A stretch of 64,000 nt of DNA from Akebia trifoliata (lineage: Eukaryota > Streptophyta > Magnoliopsida > Ranunculales > Lardizabalaceae): assembly GCA_017979445.1 (NCBI GenBank), contig CM030711.1, forward strand, positions 2,666,001 to 2,730,000, given 5' to 3'. The notes under the pieces are model-generated. The model did not search any database. It was not told where the DNA came from and saw nothing but the letters and a program-made list of their open reading frames with translations. Below are positions 49,201-64,000 of this stretch, one piece after another. Position numbers and translations under genes: made by a program. Position 1 is the stretch's first letter. Every line of letters begins with the position of its first letter.

Positions 49201-49909
49201 AATATGAGGTTTAAGCCTCATGCCTCAACGTCTGGAAACATTACTTTATATACAAATCAACCAAAATTAAATGTTACAAGTCAAATCCTTGAGAGACATT
49301 ATCCGTACAGTATAAATGTGGTTCAAAATATCACAACCTATCCTTGGTATCGGCATCGACCCATACTGATACAAAACATTGAATGATTCGGTAACACATC
49401 GGCCAATAAAATATCAGTTTTTTTCCTTGACTGATACGGCCTTTTAAACCCACATTCGCTCGAGGTAAAAAAAACACAAACAAAAAGAACATAGAAGGAT
49501 TAAAAAAAAAAAAACTCATTTCAACCATAATAGACAACATAAACATTGGCAGATTTATTTATTTATTTTTTAAATGAACATGTTTGATAACTAATTGAGA
49601 AAAATGATAAAAACCCAACAAAAAATTTGCTAAAAAAGCAGACACAGACGCCAAATGAACTCCATAGTATAAACAGATTCATAAACCAAGACAAACATAT
49701 ATAAAAGCAAGCATGAAAAACAACCCTAAGAGACGGACATTATTTCGAGGAAACGAAAATTAAGAAACATAGACTTAATAAATGAAACTGAAGAAAACCT
49801 AATCAAGAACAAGATGAAGAAAACCATGTAAGTCATATATACCCTGCAAATCTTATGATCTAAGAAGAACAGATAGAGAGAGCATGAAGAGATTACCCCA
49901 AAACTCCAT
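43274..49909 (-). CDS. HDT: Plant-specific HD2-type histone deacetylase
   Basis: Nucleolar/nuclear HD2 (HDT) deacetylase, a family unique to plants. Ten coding exons on the reverse strand join in frame to 310 aa: 49909-49897, 46809-46739, 46604-46390, 46235-46219, 46121-46071, 45979-45795, 45412-45323, 43838-43745, 43591-43459 and 43337-43274. The protein begins with the diagnostic MEFWG, followed by VEVKAGEPLKV and the catalytically implicated His25 in LHLSQ. An Asp sits in ISYDLVFE (residue 70). The middle is strongly acidic (DQDDESDDEDDDESDDE, DISEEDGSSDEDDE). A Lys/Thr/Pro-rich segment leads to a C-terminal C2H2 finger (C285, C288, H301, H306; ALQSHTKAKH). Exon 1 encodes only four codons and one base. 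All introns are GT-AG except intron 3, which fits only as AT-AC. Confidence 0.95.
43973..45295. mobile_element. TATTGGCA-family MITE copies, nested, in HD2 intron 7
   Basis: Left end CTCTATTGGCACCCCAACTT (43973). An internal piece at about 44962-45120 mirrors the right half of the 6014-6363 element. A short complete-looking copy lies at 45185-45295 (CTTCTATTGGTACTCCAAC to GGGTGCCAATAGCAGCTCTC). The arrangement suggests repeated insertion into the same intron. Confidence 0.5.
44203..44966 (+). repeat. 379-bp direct tandem duplication in HD2 intron 7
   Basis: Copies start at 44203 (AAGTTTGATAACATGTTCCC) and 44582 (AAGTATGATAACATGTTCCC) and stay similar to the shared TTGTTACTATGATTACA end. A local segmental duplication with few differences. 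Confidence 0.8.
46236..46389 (-). other. Putative U12-type AT-AC intron in the HD2 gene
   Basis: Read on the reverse strand, the 154-bp intron begins ATATCCTTTA, an exact U12 5' splice-site consensus. It contains TTCCTTAAT (46264-46256), matching the U12 branch-site consensus, about 21 nt before the terminal CAC. Removing it joins GAC GA to T GCT GAT GAT in frame (SDDADDFSDFD). No GT-AG alternative keeps the frame, because TGA lies just upstream of the microexon in the required frame. The next exon is only 17 nt (46235-46219). Confidence 0.88.
46810..49896 (-). other. HD2 intron 1 (3.1 kb), repeat-rich
   Basis: Two decayed elements are visible. A hAT-like segment at about 48197-48530 starts TAGGGCTGTCAATAGATTAG. 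A two-hairpin palindromic element at about 48722-49045 has AAAAGTTTTGGAATGAGCCG, GACGGTCCATTATT and GTGAGGATGATCTTCCCACC; it is the third locus of the family clustered in the P450 array. No gene inside. Confidence 0.6.
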
Positions 49910-50371
49910 TAATGATATAAGATGGGGAAATGAAAAGTGATGGAGGCTGCAAATTAGGGTTTTGAGAGTGTTGTAGACAAATCTGAATGCCCACGGAGAG
50001 GTCTGAGTGAGAGGTGGAGGTACTAGGGTTTTGGGAGGGCTTTTAAAGAGGTTGCGAGCCAGGTTGAGCTGGAAAAATGTGATCTTGTAGTACAGGGACT
50101 ATCATAGTTATGTTGTCTACATCATATGTTAACCAATCATTAATCAAACCCACCCAACAAATTAATGGACCAAATGTTCAGAGGAAATTGCACTCATGCC
50201 AAAAAATCTTGTATTTTTGTTTTTATTTTTTTTTATTTTATTTTATCATTGTTGGGAATTGGGATTTTCTAGTGATTTATAATTTTATTTTTTTATAGGC
50301 TTGATATGGAGCATATCATTTGCATTTGCAAATGTTTTTTCAAGCAAAATTTAGTATTGTCTGGTAGAGTT
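49910..50371 (-). promoter_or_regulatory. HD2 upstream region
   Basis: Sequence 5' of the reverse-strand start codon, with leader candidates around 49910-50000 rich in CTCTCACTC on that strand. No TATA box could be called with confidence. Confidence 0.3.
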
Positions 50372-50800
50372 AACAATGATCCGAAATATACCCGATGATA
50401 GAATCGGTCCGATCTAATCCAAAAAAATATGAGAATTGGATTCGGATTGAAATATTATATCCGAAATCATTTCGAATTGAATTCGGATCTATTCCAATCT
50501 GATCCGAACATATTTAAATAATTATTTTATTATTAAATTCATATAAATACATATAGATAAAGCGTATTAGTCTTTTTTATTCCCCATTATATTTGTATTA
50601 GGAAAGTAGATTTTTTTTTTTCTATTTTAAAATTTTTCGAACATTGATAATTTGAAAATAAGGCATGTGTTCGGATCGATTTTAGATTAAGGATGAAATG
50701 AAATGGACCGGATTCGGTTCACATATTCATTAATCCGTTCGGTTCGGATCGGAATGGCATTGATCCGGTACCGAATTGATCCGTTGCCAACCTTCCTATC
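50372..50800. mobile_element. hAT-like MITE rich in GATCCGAA strings
   Basis: Ends AGTTAACAATGATCCG and, at the right, the reverse complement of AGGTTGGCAACGGATCAATT. Possible 8-bp target duplications are TCTGGTAG and TCTGGTGG (one mismatch). The interior is a mosaic of GATCCGAA, GGATTCGG and GGTTCGG strings on both strands. No ORF. Confidence 0.5.
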
Positions 50801-50934
50801 TGGTGGTTACTATGAAATTTCGTGTACAAAAAACATTTTATGTGCTTGGTTGATGTTTACAATATAACATCACGTAACAATAGGGCTTAAACAGGTCAGT
50901 TCAAGACATATATGAGTGTGTCTATATTCATATC

Positions 50935-51035
50935 CATTTTTTTTTTATCCCATCACACTTAGCTAAGACCATACTTGAACTCAAGGCCTCCCCCATTTTG
51001 AAGAGAAGTCTTGACCACTACACCCTACAATTTTT
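50935..51035 (-). mobile_element. SINE-like retroposon (reverse strand)
   Basis: On the reverse strand, box A-like TAGTGGTCAAGAC and box B-like TTGAGTTCAAGTATGG are followed by GTGTGATGGGATAAAAAAAA as tail. Size and order fit a short plant SINE; target duplications were not resolved. Confidence 0.5.
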
Positions 51036-51315
51036 TGGTGTGAAAATAACTTAAAAAACATAACAATACAACTTGTAAAGTAATATATCATTTAGATCTT
51101 AACGGATTTAGGAGTGGAACCGTATCCAACTCGGGTCAAGGGACATAACCCATATCCAAATCATATTTTAATTAGGATATACTTGATGAAATCAAACCAG
51201 TTAAATTCGGATTCGAATCACTTAGATTTTGGATAAAAATTCCTACCGTTTTAAGCTCATGTGTAACATCAATTTTTTATATAAAAAAAAGTTGTGAAAA
51301 AAAATATAATAAATT

Positions 51316-51956
51316 GAGAGTAGCTATTGGCACCCCAACTTTTACTTATTACACTCCCAATTAAAAACAGGATTTTCCCCAAACATGTGCAACTCATACC
51401 CAAATTTCAATTTCAGTACACTATTCAAAAAAAAAAAAATTTCCAATTTCAACAAATCTATTGGTAATTTATGCGAGATCATTGACATGGCAAAATCATT
51501 GGTAATTTATCTATGAATTCATAAAATATTAAAAGTGGGGAACTCACGAGTTTGTAGATTATAAAAGTGACGAATTCATTGGAAATGCATGTTTTGGGAA
51601 TTAAAATGAACAATTTACCGAACTCGGAATTTAGTTGTATTCAACGCACGGAATGGAGATTCATCCATTAAAAATAAAGAAAATAAAAGTTGGGGTACCA
51701 ATAGAAGCTTGATATTTTCTTAAGCTAAATATATATAGTTTTGGGTTTTAAATTTTATACGAGCCCAAACATAATTATAAACAACTTTTCAAATTATTTC
51801 AATGAGTGTTATAATGTTTTGAAATGTTGAGATTATTATTTGAGTCAAACCTCTGTAACGTTCGAAAAGTGTGTTTTAATCTTTAATTGGGGTGTGATAA
51901 ATAATCTAAGAAGTTAGGGATGTATTAAGTAAAAGTTGGAGTGCCAATAGCAACTC
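51316..51956. mobile_element. TATTGGCA-family MITE, composite
   Basis: Ends GAGTAGCTATTGGCACCCC and the reverse complement of GGAGTGCCAATAGCAACTC. An internal GGGTACCAATAGAAGCTT near 51688 suggests a second copy nested in or next to the first. Non-coding. Confidence 0.55.
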
Positions 51957-52112
51957 TAAAAAAACAACTTATTTAACATCATCTTCAACCTTTTACAAAA
52001 GCCTTGATTTTTCTTGTCAAAAACTCATCATCTTTTATTTAGACTTTGTTCCCAAGGTTTCAAGGTTGTCTTGCAAAGTGCAAACCATTCGATGGTATTT
52101 TCTTTAAGTCAT

Positions 52113-52308
52113 GATTTTCTGACGCCCCCTCTGAGATATGTCCCCTGACGTGGTATAGGACAGAACCACAAATCTTTCATCAGGATACGCAATTGCACGT
52201 GCCCATAAATATGTGTAGTTGGAAAAAGATATATGGTTTTAGCATATACCACGTCAGGGGGTGTATGGGAGCGTCTGTCAGAAGGGAGTGTCAGAAAATC
52301 ATTACTCT
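52113..52308. mobile_element. Palindromic MITE
   Basis: Inverted ends AGTCATGATTTTCTGACGCC and the reverse complement of GTGTCAGAAAATCATTACTC. CCCCTGACGTGGTATA is mirrored by TATACCACGTCAGGGG. The centre is ATACGCAATTGCACG. Same superfamily as the P450 intronic MITEs. Confidence 0.65.
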
Positions 52309-54035
52309 TTTTATTTATTTATTTTTTTTTTGAAATATCCTCAGTCACTTATGAAAATATATTTCAATCATTTTAGATTTTAGGGATACCCACATCGCAC
52401 AACCAAGCCTATCATTGCGGGCTACAAATTTGGGTGCTTGAGTTGTCCAAGGCGCAACTATAAGGTGTCGACAATTTTACATATTAGTATGGATATTTTA
52501 CTTTAAAAAAAAAGAATAACATGGTGTAAGTTTCAAAACTCCATGGAGATTTAATATTTTGTGGCTATTAACATTTTGAGCATCCCTTGGAAAGTTCATC
52601 ACTTGGTGGTGTTGACAATTAGAAGTTCCCTTACTAGTTTCCAAGACACGTCCTTCATTCACAATTTTAGAGGAGCCAATAAGACTATTGATTTGATTGC
52701 TTATTTTCAAGAAGTTTAAGTTGCCAAGAGTTTAGTTGTAATTCCTTTTCGAGTGATCTTCTGTTAATCCTTGATCAAGATAGTAGAGGTATGGTGTACC
52801 TGAGGTTGTAGCTGGTTTGAGTTTGTCTTAACCCCAATAACTTTCGGAAAAAAAAAAAAAAATCCTCCACCATCAAGTCAAAATGCAGTGGAAGTTGATC
52901 TACGTTGGAGTGATGGCAATAAAAAATCAAGTCGATAAACTATTAGACTTTAATAGACTTTGTGACATTGAATCCATGATAATAAAAATGTGGAAAAACA
53001 ATTACCTTTTTATTGTGATGGTTTTCAAGTTTCTAAAATAATGTAAAACCAAGGGATTCATTGGGCCACACCAACCATAGGTCTAACATAAACATCTACA
53101 ATTATCCTCTTGGACAAAGATCGACATCATCAAGCACATTGAAAACACGAGGCATGAAGGATTTGATAATGAAAAGTACATCATTAAGAAGAAATAAGTC
53201 TTTATCAACAACATTCTCAATAAATACATGTAATAGTGAGCACAATATATTACATGATTACTTACTAAATATATTATTATAGTATCGGATCAAAAATAGA
53301 ATTTAAAGAAAGATGTGTTTGGTTATTTTTAGAGCTTATTTTCTTTAAGTTCACATTATGTAAGCTTTGAAAACTAAGAGAGAATTGGTTCACTCTCCCT
53401 TAAATTGCAATAGAATCAAGTTTCAATTTGCCTTGAATTAAACTATTATCTCAATCATTACACCCCGCGAAGGAATCCATCCATTAGAAGCAACTCATGA
53501 TTTCCTATGAATTTTTACCATATTTGTAGATCACGAAACTTTGAAAACTGAGTCTAGAGTTTTACGAAGATTTGGTATTGTGATTCCACCTTGATTTTCA
53601 AGAAAAATGAGTAAAGTAGTGAAACTTTTTATTTCTAAAGTGGGATGCAAGTAATTTTAATTACTTTTTTTTAATTAAAGTGATGGAGTGCAACCGGGAA
53701 GTGAGTCAAAGTTCGATGCGAAATCCTCGCATAAAAAACCATGTAGAAACACTTGGAGACATTCATGAAATCCAATTATTGAAATAAATTTTCGTGTTAT
53801 GCAAATAGATTACATGTTTTTAATTTTATGATAAATTCTCATACTTATATTTGATTACTTTTACTAGAAGGTGACATGTGTTGTATATGAAGGGTTTATT
53901 TATAATTTATAATATTAATTAAGTGATAGTTTTGCAGATTACATATTAAAAATATATATTTCTATAATTTTAACAATTAATCAACGTGATTTTAGAATGT
54001 GTAATCACAATTGTCTTTGGTTTTGAGTAAAGTGA
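52309..54035. other. Intergenic, no gene seen
   Basis: AT-rich sequence with short unrelated ORFs. No domain, terminal repeat or RNA gene recognised. Confidence 0.4.
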
Positions 54036-54043
54036 CTTTGATT

Positions 54044-54850
54044 TAGGGGTGTCAATGGATAGTCGAAATCCAAATTTGAATTCGAATTCGAAAAATTGGA
54101 TATTATCCGAAATTTTTGAATATCGGATTTGGATGTCATTTTAAAATTCGAATGCGTTTCGGATACGAATTCGAATATTGCGATATCCGATTTGATAATA
54201 TCCGCTCCGATATTTTATATATATATATATATATATTATGTATTTATGTTTTACAACAAAAATTTTACATATGTATATATATGGTGATGCGTATTCATGT
54301 TATACAATAAATTTTTTTTTTTTTTTTTAACTTTATCTTTTCTAACCACCTTAAAGGCTAAAACGAGAAGAACCAATCGACAGAACGATGGATTTCGATC
54401 GAACTCCGTAACATCGTCTTCTCCGACCGGCGAGCATCAGGTACATTTCTCTCTCTCTGATCTGATTCAAACCAATTGGAGTGATTTTTTAGGAGGAAAT
54501 CTGTGGGTTTCGAGTTTCGACTGTGCGAACTCCGATATGTCTTCTCTGGCCGACAAGAATACCGGTACATATTCACTCACTCTCTTTCCCCGATCTGAAT
54601 CAGTAGGAGTGATTTTTCGAAGGAAATCTATGGCTTTTGACTGTGCGAACTCCGACAGATTGAAGACGATGGTATTTTATAAGATTTTTTATCGGATCGG
54701 ATATCCGATATATTTTTTGGATTTGAATTCAAATGTTTGTTAGGGATATTCGATCGAATTCGAATTTGAATTCGGATAGTATTGTTTTTTTTCAGATTCA
54801 AATTCGGATATAGTACTATTCGATCGCATACATATCCGTTGACAAGCCTA
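54044..54850. mobile_element. hAT-like element with perfect 8-bp target duplication and exon-like cargo
   Basis: An 807-bp element. The left end TAGGGGTGTCAATGGATA pairs with the right end, whose reverse complement is TAGGCTTGTCAACGGATA. CTTTGATT flanks both sides (54036-54043 and 54851-54858). Subterminal DNA is full of GAATTCGAA and ATATCCGA strings. The centre (about 54360-54660) is unlike the rest. It is less AT-rich and contains two diverged copies of a segment of about 120 bp, each with a donor-like GGTACAT after a CTTCTC-rich piece and each ending GACTGTGCGAACTCCGA. No transposase. Confidence 0.8.
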
Positions 54851-55087
54851 CTTTGATTATGTTAAGTTTAAATATTGAGGTGGAGGTATTTTTGGAATCT
54901 AAATTTTGGTGTATAACCACTTCGACTCCACCTTCTCTCATTATAATAGTAATTAGAAGGTGGCATGTGCAAAGTGCAAACTCATGCCTTGTAAGAGTTT
55001 ATTTATGATTTAAAATATTAACTAAAGGGTGGTTTTGAAAATTATATAGTAAAAATGATTTTTTTGTACTTTTGAAAAGAATGATGA

Positions 55088-55205
55088 TTTTATGACGTCC
55101 CTTTGATTTACGTCCCCATCATAGAACCATAGATCATTTTTCTAGTGAATCTCGTGTTAGGGGACGTATGTCAAAGCTGGGTGTTAGATTATCATGACTC
55201 GTTTG
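55088..55205. mobile_element. Small palindromic MITE
   Basis: GATGATTTTATGACGTCCC on the left, mirrored by GGGTGTTAGATTATCATGAC on the right, with AGAACCATAGATCATTTTTC in the centre. A short relative of the 52113-52308 element. Confidence 0.5.
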
Positions 55206-55531
55206 AAAATTATTCATTGAGAAATTCTTGATTTTTTTATTCATCAAAATGACCCTACTTATATAGAACTTAAATGTTAAGATGGGGGCATTTTTGAAAG
55301 AATATTAATAAACCAACTTTAAAAAATATACAAAATCCACCTAACCTCATAGAATCACTCAAAAAAAGAATCGGTATTTTTCTGATTTGAAAAATTGTAC
55401 TCAGTTGACATGGCAAGTGCACAAAATCATAGTTCTTTTTTTTCAGATTACACAAGGAAAAAATCTATAGTTATATGCATTTGCTACATCAACTTAGTAT
55501 TATTTTCAAGTCATTTTACACAAAATCCACC

Positions 55532-56255
55532 AAGGGTATGTTTGATTGCACATGGAAAATATGGTGGAAAATCAATTTCAATGGAAAATGACATTTTTCA
55601 AGTGATTGATTGCACATGAAAATTCATTTTCCACCCCAATCAAAAAGTCCACAAAAACATGGATTTCACTTTCCTACCCATATGGGTGGAAAAGTGAAAT
55701 CTACCCATATTTTCTATCCCCAATCATTCTCCACTCATATCTTTTTCTTTCCTACCACCACCACCACCACCATTACACTAACTTCGTCGTCATCATCATC
55801 ACCGTCTCCGTTTCTATCATCACCATCTCCAGTCACCTTCTCTCTCTCTCTCTATCTCTTCTTTTCCATCCCTCACCTCCTCCGCTACCACAACCATCAC
55901 GTTTTCCCTCCATCATCCTCATCATCTTCTTCCTCACTTACCTCCGTCGTTGTCACTATCACCATCACGTTCTCCCTTCTTCTTCCTCACTTACCTCCAT
56001 CGTTACAATCGTCATCGTGCCTACTGCCACCACCACTACCATCTCCGTTGCTGTCTCCACCGCCACATCCTCCCCCCTCCCTCTTCCTCCTCATCTTGTC
56101 TTCTTCTTTTTTTTTCATATTTTTTTCTATGATTTTATCTAAATAAAATCAAATAATGGAATTTGATTTTCCAACCCTACCTATTTTTCACTACTATTTT
56201 TCCATCGATTTCAAATTTCATGGAAAGTTACTTTCCATGCAATCAAACATATCTT
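55532..56255. mobile_element. TIR element containing a pyrimidine-rich microsatellite block
   Basis: Ends AAGGGTATGTTTGATTGCAC and the reverse complement of CATGCAATCAAACATATCTT, with subterminal TGGAAAA strings in inverted order. The core, 55755-56110, is made of CAC, CAT and TCC/CTC trinucleotide repeats. These generate long but low-complexity open frames that I do not count as genes. Target duplication not resolved. Confidence 0.55.
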
Positions 56256-56892
56256 AAAGCGAAAATAGATTTTTTACGCATATGCCACGTCGGTTGATAT
56301 TTTATTTTGGAATCCAAAATTTGGTGTTGACGGCCTACTTGATATATTTTATTTATTTTTATGATCCAATGTGCACAAGGCACGATATCAAACTTTTTGT
56401 TTTTAGATAAACAGCAAAGTTCCGTGTCAACATATGAGTAGCGCAAGATCGATGGATCTCAAAATTCTATTCGTTTCACACAAACTGTGTGTGAGTTTAG
56501 AAACAGAGAGCTCTGGAGATTAGAGAGAGAAAGCTAAATTGTATCGCTCGCGTTCGAAGACGATTCTTGATTCAAAGAAGCTTATAGGAGCCAAACAACT
56601 TCATATACAAAACCACTCTTTTGATCTCGTTTCAAATCAAATCCAATCGAATCCCCCCTTAAAATTACGATTTTTATCTTCCAAGTTGCGAATTCTTGTA
56701 TTAGTAATCATATTTATTGTTTCTATTTAAATCTCATTATGTTATTGTATTTTTAGGGTTTCGAATTTCTGAAGCCCCCTTTTTTCAATCTTGACCACTT
56801 ATTTTAGGTTTTGGGTTTTTGAAATTTTATTTTTTATCCGATAATGTCTTTGTAACATAAATTAGGGTTAAGGTTAGTTTTTTTTTTGGGTG
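56256..56892 (+). promoter_or_regulatory. PCF11-like gene upstream region and 5' leader
   Basis: The leader probably starts near 56480-56540 (GAGAGCTCTGGAGATTAGAG). T-rich DNA precedes the ATG at 56893. A 5' UTR intron is possible but not provable from sequence. Confidence 0.35.
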
Positions 56893-63070
<6,178 letters not shown>

Positions 63071-63278
63071 GTGAGCTTCTATAGGCTTTTTGGAAATCAG
63101 TTTCTAGTCATCTCGTAGAAAACATTGCTTACTTTTTATTGATTGGAGATTGGAGAAGTCATTTGGTGGTGAAATAAATGTATTCTGTGTCTATAAAAAA
63201 AGCACTGTGGGGGGTATTGTTCTTTTGACACCTTGATTGTCTTGAACAACTGATTAAATTTTAGAAGAAACATTGGGT

Positions 63279-63478
63279 AATCACCAGCAATATTTGTCAA
63301 ACACCAAATCTCATATAATTAAGTAGTGGAGTTGGATACAAATTCTTGGACCATATTCAAAAATATTTTCCTCATATCACCAGCAATGTTTGTCTAAAAC
63401 CAAATCTCATATAATTTAAGGAGTGGAATTGGGTAAAAATCATTGAACCATATATTAAAAAATATTTTCTTCCACACT
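63279..63478 (+). repeat. About 97-bp direct duplication in PCF11 intron 4
   Basis: Two copies share ATCACCAGCAATATTTGTC / ATCACCAGCAATGTTTGTC, ACCAAATCTCATATAATT, AGTGGA(G/A)TTGG and AAAAATATTTTC. Non-coding. Confidence 0.65.
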
Positions 63479-63514
63479 CAGAAAAACATGAATGATACTT
63501 TTACTTCGGAATAA

Positions 63515-63682
63515 TGCTGAAGTGATCTCAAGATTGGACCTCACATCGCACACCCTGACGTGAAAGTGTATGGGAACCATAGATACTTTCCTCGAGATAC
63601 AAGTGAAAAAGCATCTATGGTTCCTATCTACTTTCACGTCAGGGTGTGCGATGTGAGGTCCAAGCTTGAGGTCATTCCAGCA
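63515..63682. mobile_element. Near-perfect palindromic MITE in PCF11 intron 4
   Basis: Inverted arms of about 70 bp: TGCTGAAGTGATCTCAAGAT, GGACCTCACATCGCACACCC, TGACGTGAAAGT, mirrored by ACTTTCACGTCA, GGGTGTGCGATGTGAGGTCC, and an AAGCTTGAGGTCATTCCAGCA end. The loop is short (about 25 bp). The arms are nearly identical, so this is probably a young copy. Confidence 0.75.
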
Positions 63683-63689
63683 AGACTCT

Positions 63690-63910
63690 TAACTTTGTAT
63701 CAAGATTTGGAGTTGTTCACTTCACTTCACTTCAAGAGGTTATCATTGGTCTCTTGGGTTTAGTTTTCTTTAAAGATTGTGTTTAGATAGGAATATTTAC
63801 GTAAAAGGGCGGGGTAAGTGCTACTAGTTTTGTTGTTGCCTAATGGTGGCCTTATCGTCCCTCGTCTACTTTCATCATCTTTAATAAAATCTTTTTTACT
63901 GAAAAAAGGG
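63690..63910 (+). mobile_element. Possible LINE 3'-end remnant
   Basis: CTAATGGTGGCCTTATCGTC then TCATCTTTAATAAAATC, T-rich, and ACTGAAAAAA resembles plant LINE 3' untranslated ends. No coding part or target duplication was found, so this is weak. Confidence 0.35.
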
Positions 63911-64000
63911 TACATTACAGACTCCATCCCCTCCAAGAAACATAAAAATCACTCCAGAAGCATCTTGGTTTTATTGTATTTCTGGTGTTTAATGTTCAAG

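Noticed and set aside
55606..56146. Two overlapping 178-codon open frames rich in His, Ser and Pro
   Set aside because: They come from CAC/CAT/TCC trinucleotide repeats inside a TIR element. Composition is low-complexity in all frames and there is no domain.

Overview
The window is nuclear DNA of a flowering plant. It is AT-rich, its genes carry long introns, and its intergenic DNA is full of small non-autonomous transposons, SINE and LINE fragments. The genes point the same way: a mannan synthase (CSLA), CYP81-type cytochrome P450s, a plant-specific HD2 histone deacetylase, U2AF35 and PCF11. The species cannot be named from sequence alone. No plastid, viral or bacterial segment was seen.

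Layout. 1-1.45 kb: the last four exons of a CSLA glucomannan synthase (+). 1.45-8.0 kb: intergenic with a PIF/Harbinger-like MITE, two SINE-like remnants and other MITEs. 8.03-32.2 kb: a head-to-tail array of three copies of one unit. Each unit carries a two-exon CYP81 P450. Units 1 and 3 are intact (521 and 526 codons). Unit 2 is a pseudogene with many stops and deletions. The units differ by clean insertions that can be read as filled versus empty sites: a 1,058-bp PIF/Harbinger-like element, a 100-bp retroposon, a SINE with 16-bp target duplications, and clusters of palindromic elements sitting in (TA)n or (TG)n repeats. 32.2-36.1 kb: intergenic, MITE-rich. 36.16-39.56 kb: U2AF35 (+), five coding exons, with a reverse-strand LINE fragment in intron 1. 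39.6-43.2 kb: diverged duplications and an unrecognised gene-like stretch. 43.27-49.91 kb: HD2-type deacetylase (-), ten coding exons. It contains what looks like a U12-type AT-AC intron followed by a 17-nt microexon. 50-56.4 kb: intergenic, including a hAT-like element with perfect 8-bp target duplications that carries a duplicated exon-like segment. 56.89 kb to the end: the 5' part of a PCF11/PCFS4-like gene (+), with a dead reverse-strand LINE in intron 3.

How the genes relate. CSLA acts in cell-wall mannan synthesis and the P450s in specialised metabolism. U2AF35 (3' splice-site recognition), PCFS4 (3'-end formation) and HD2 (chromatin) are nuclear housekeeping factors. I see no functional cluster beyond the P450 tandem array. 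The most distinctive observations are the AT-AC intron plus microexon, the histidine that replaces the I-helix acid in all three P450 copies, and the two-hairpin repeat-targeting elements.
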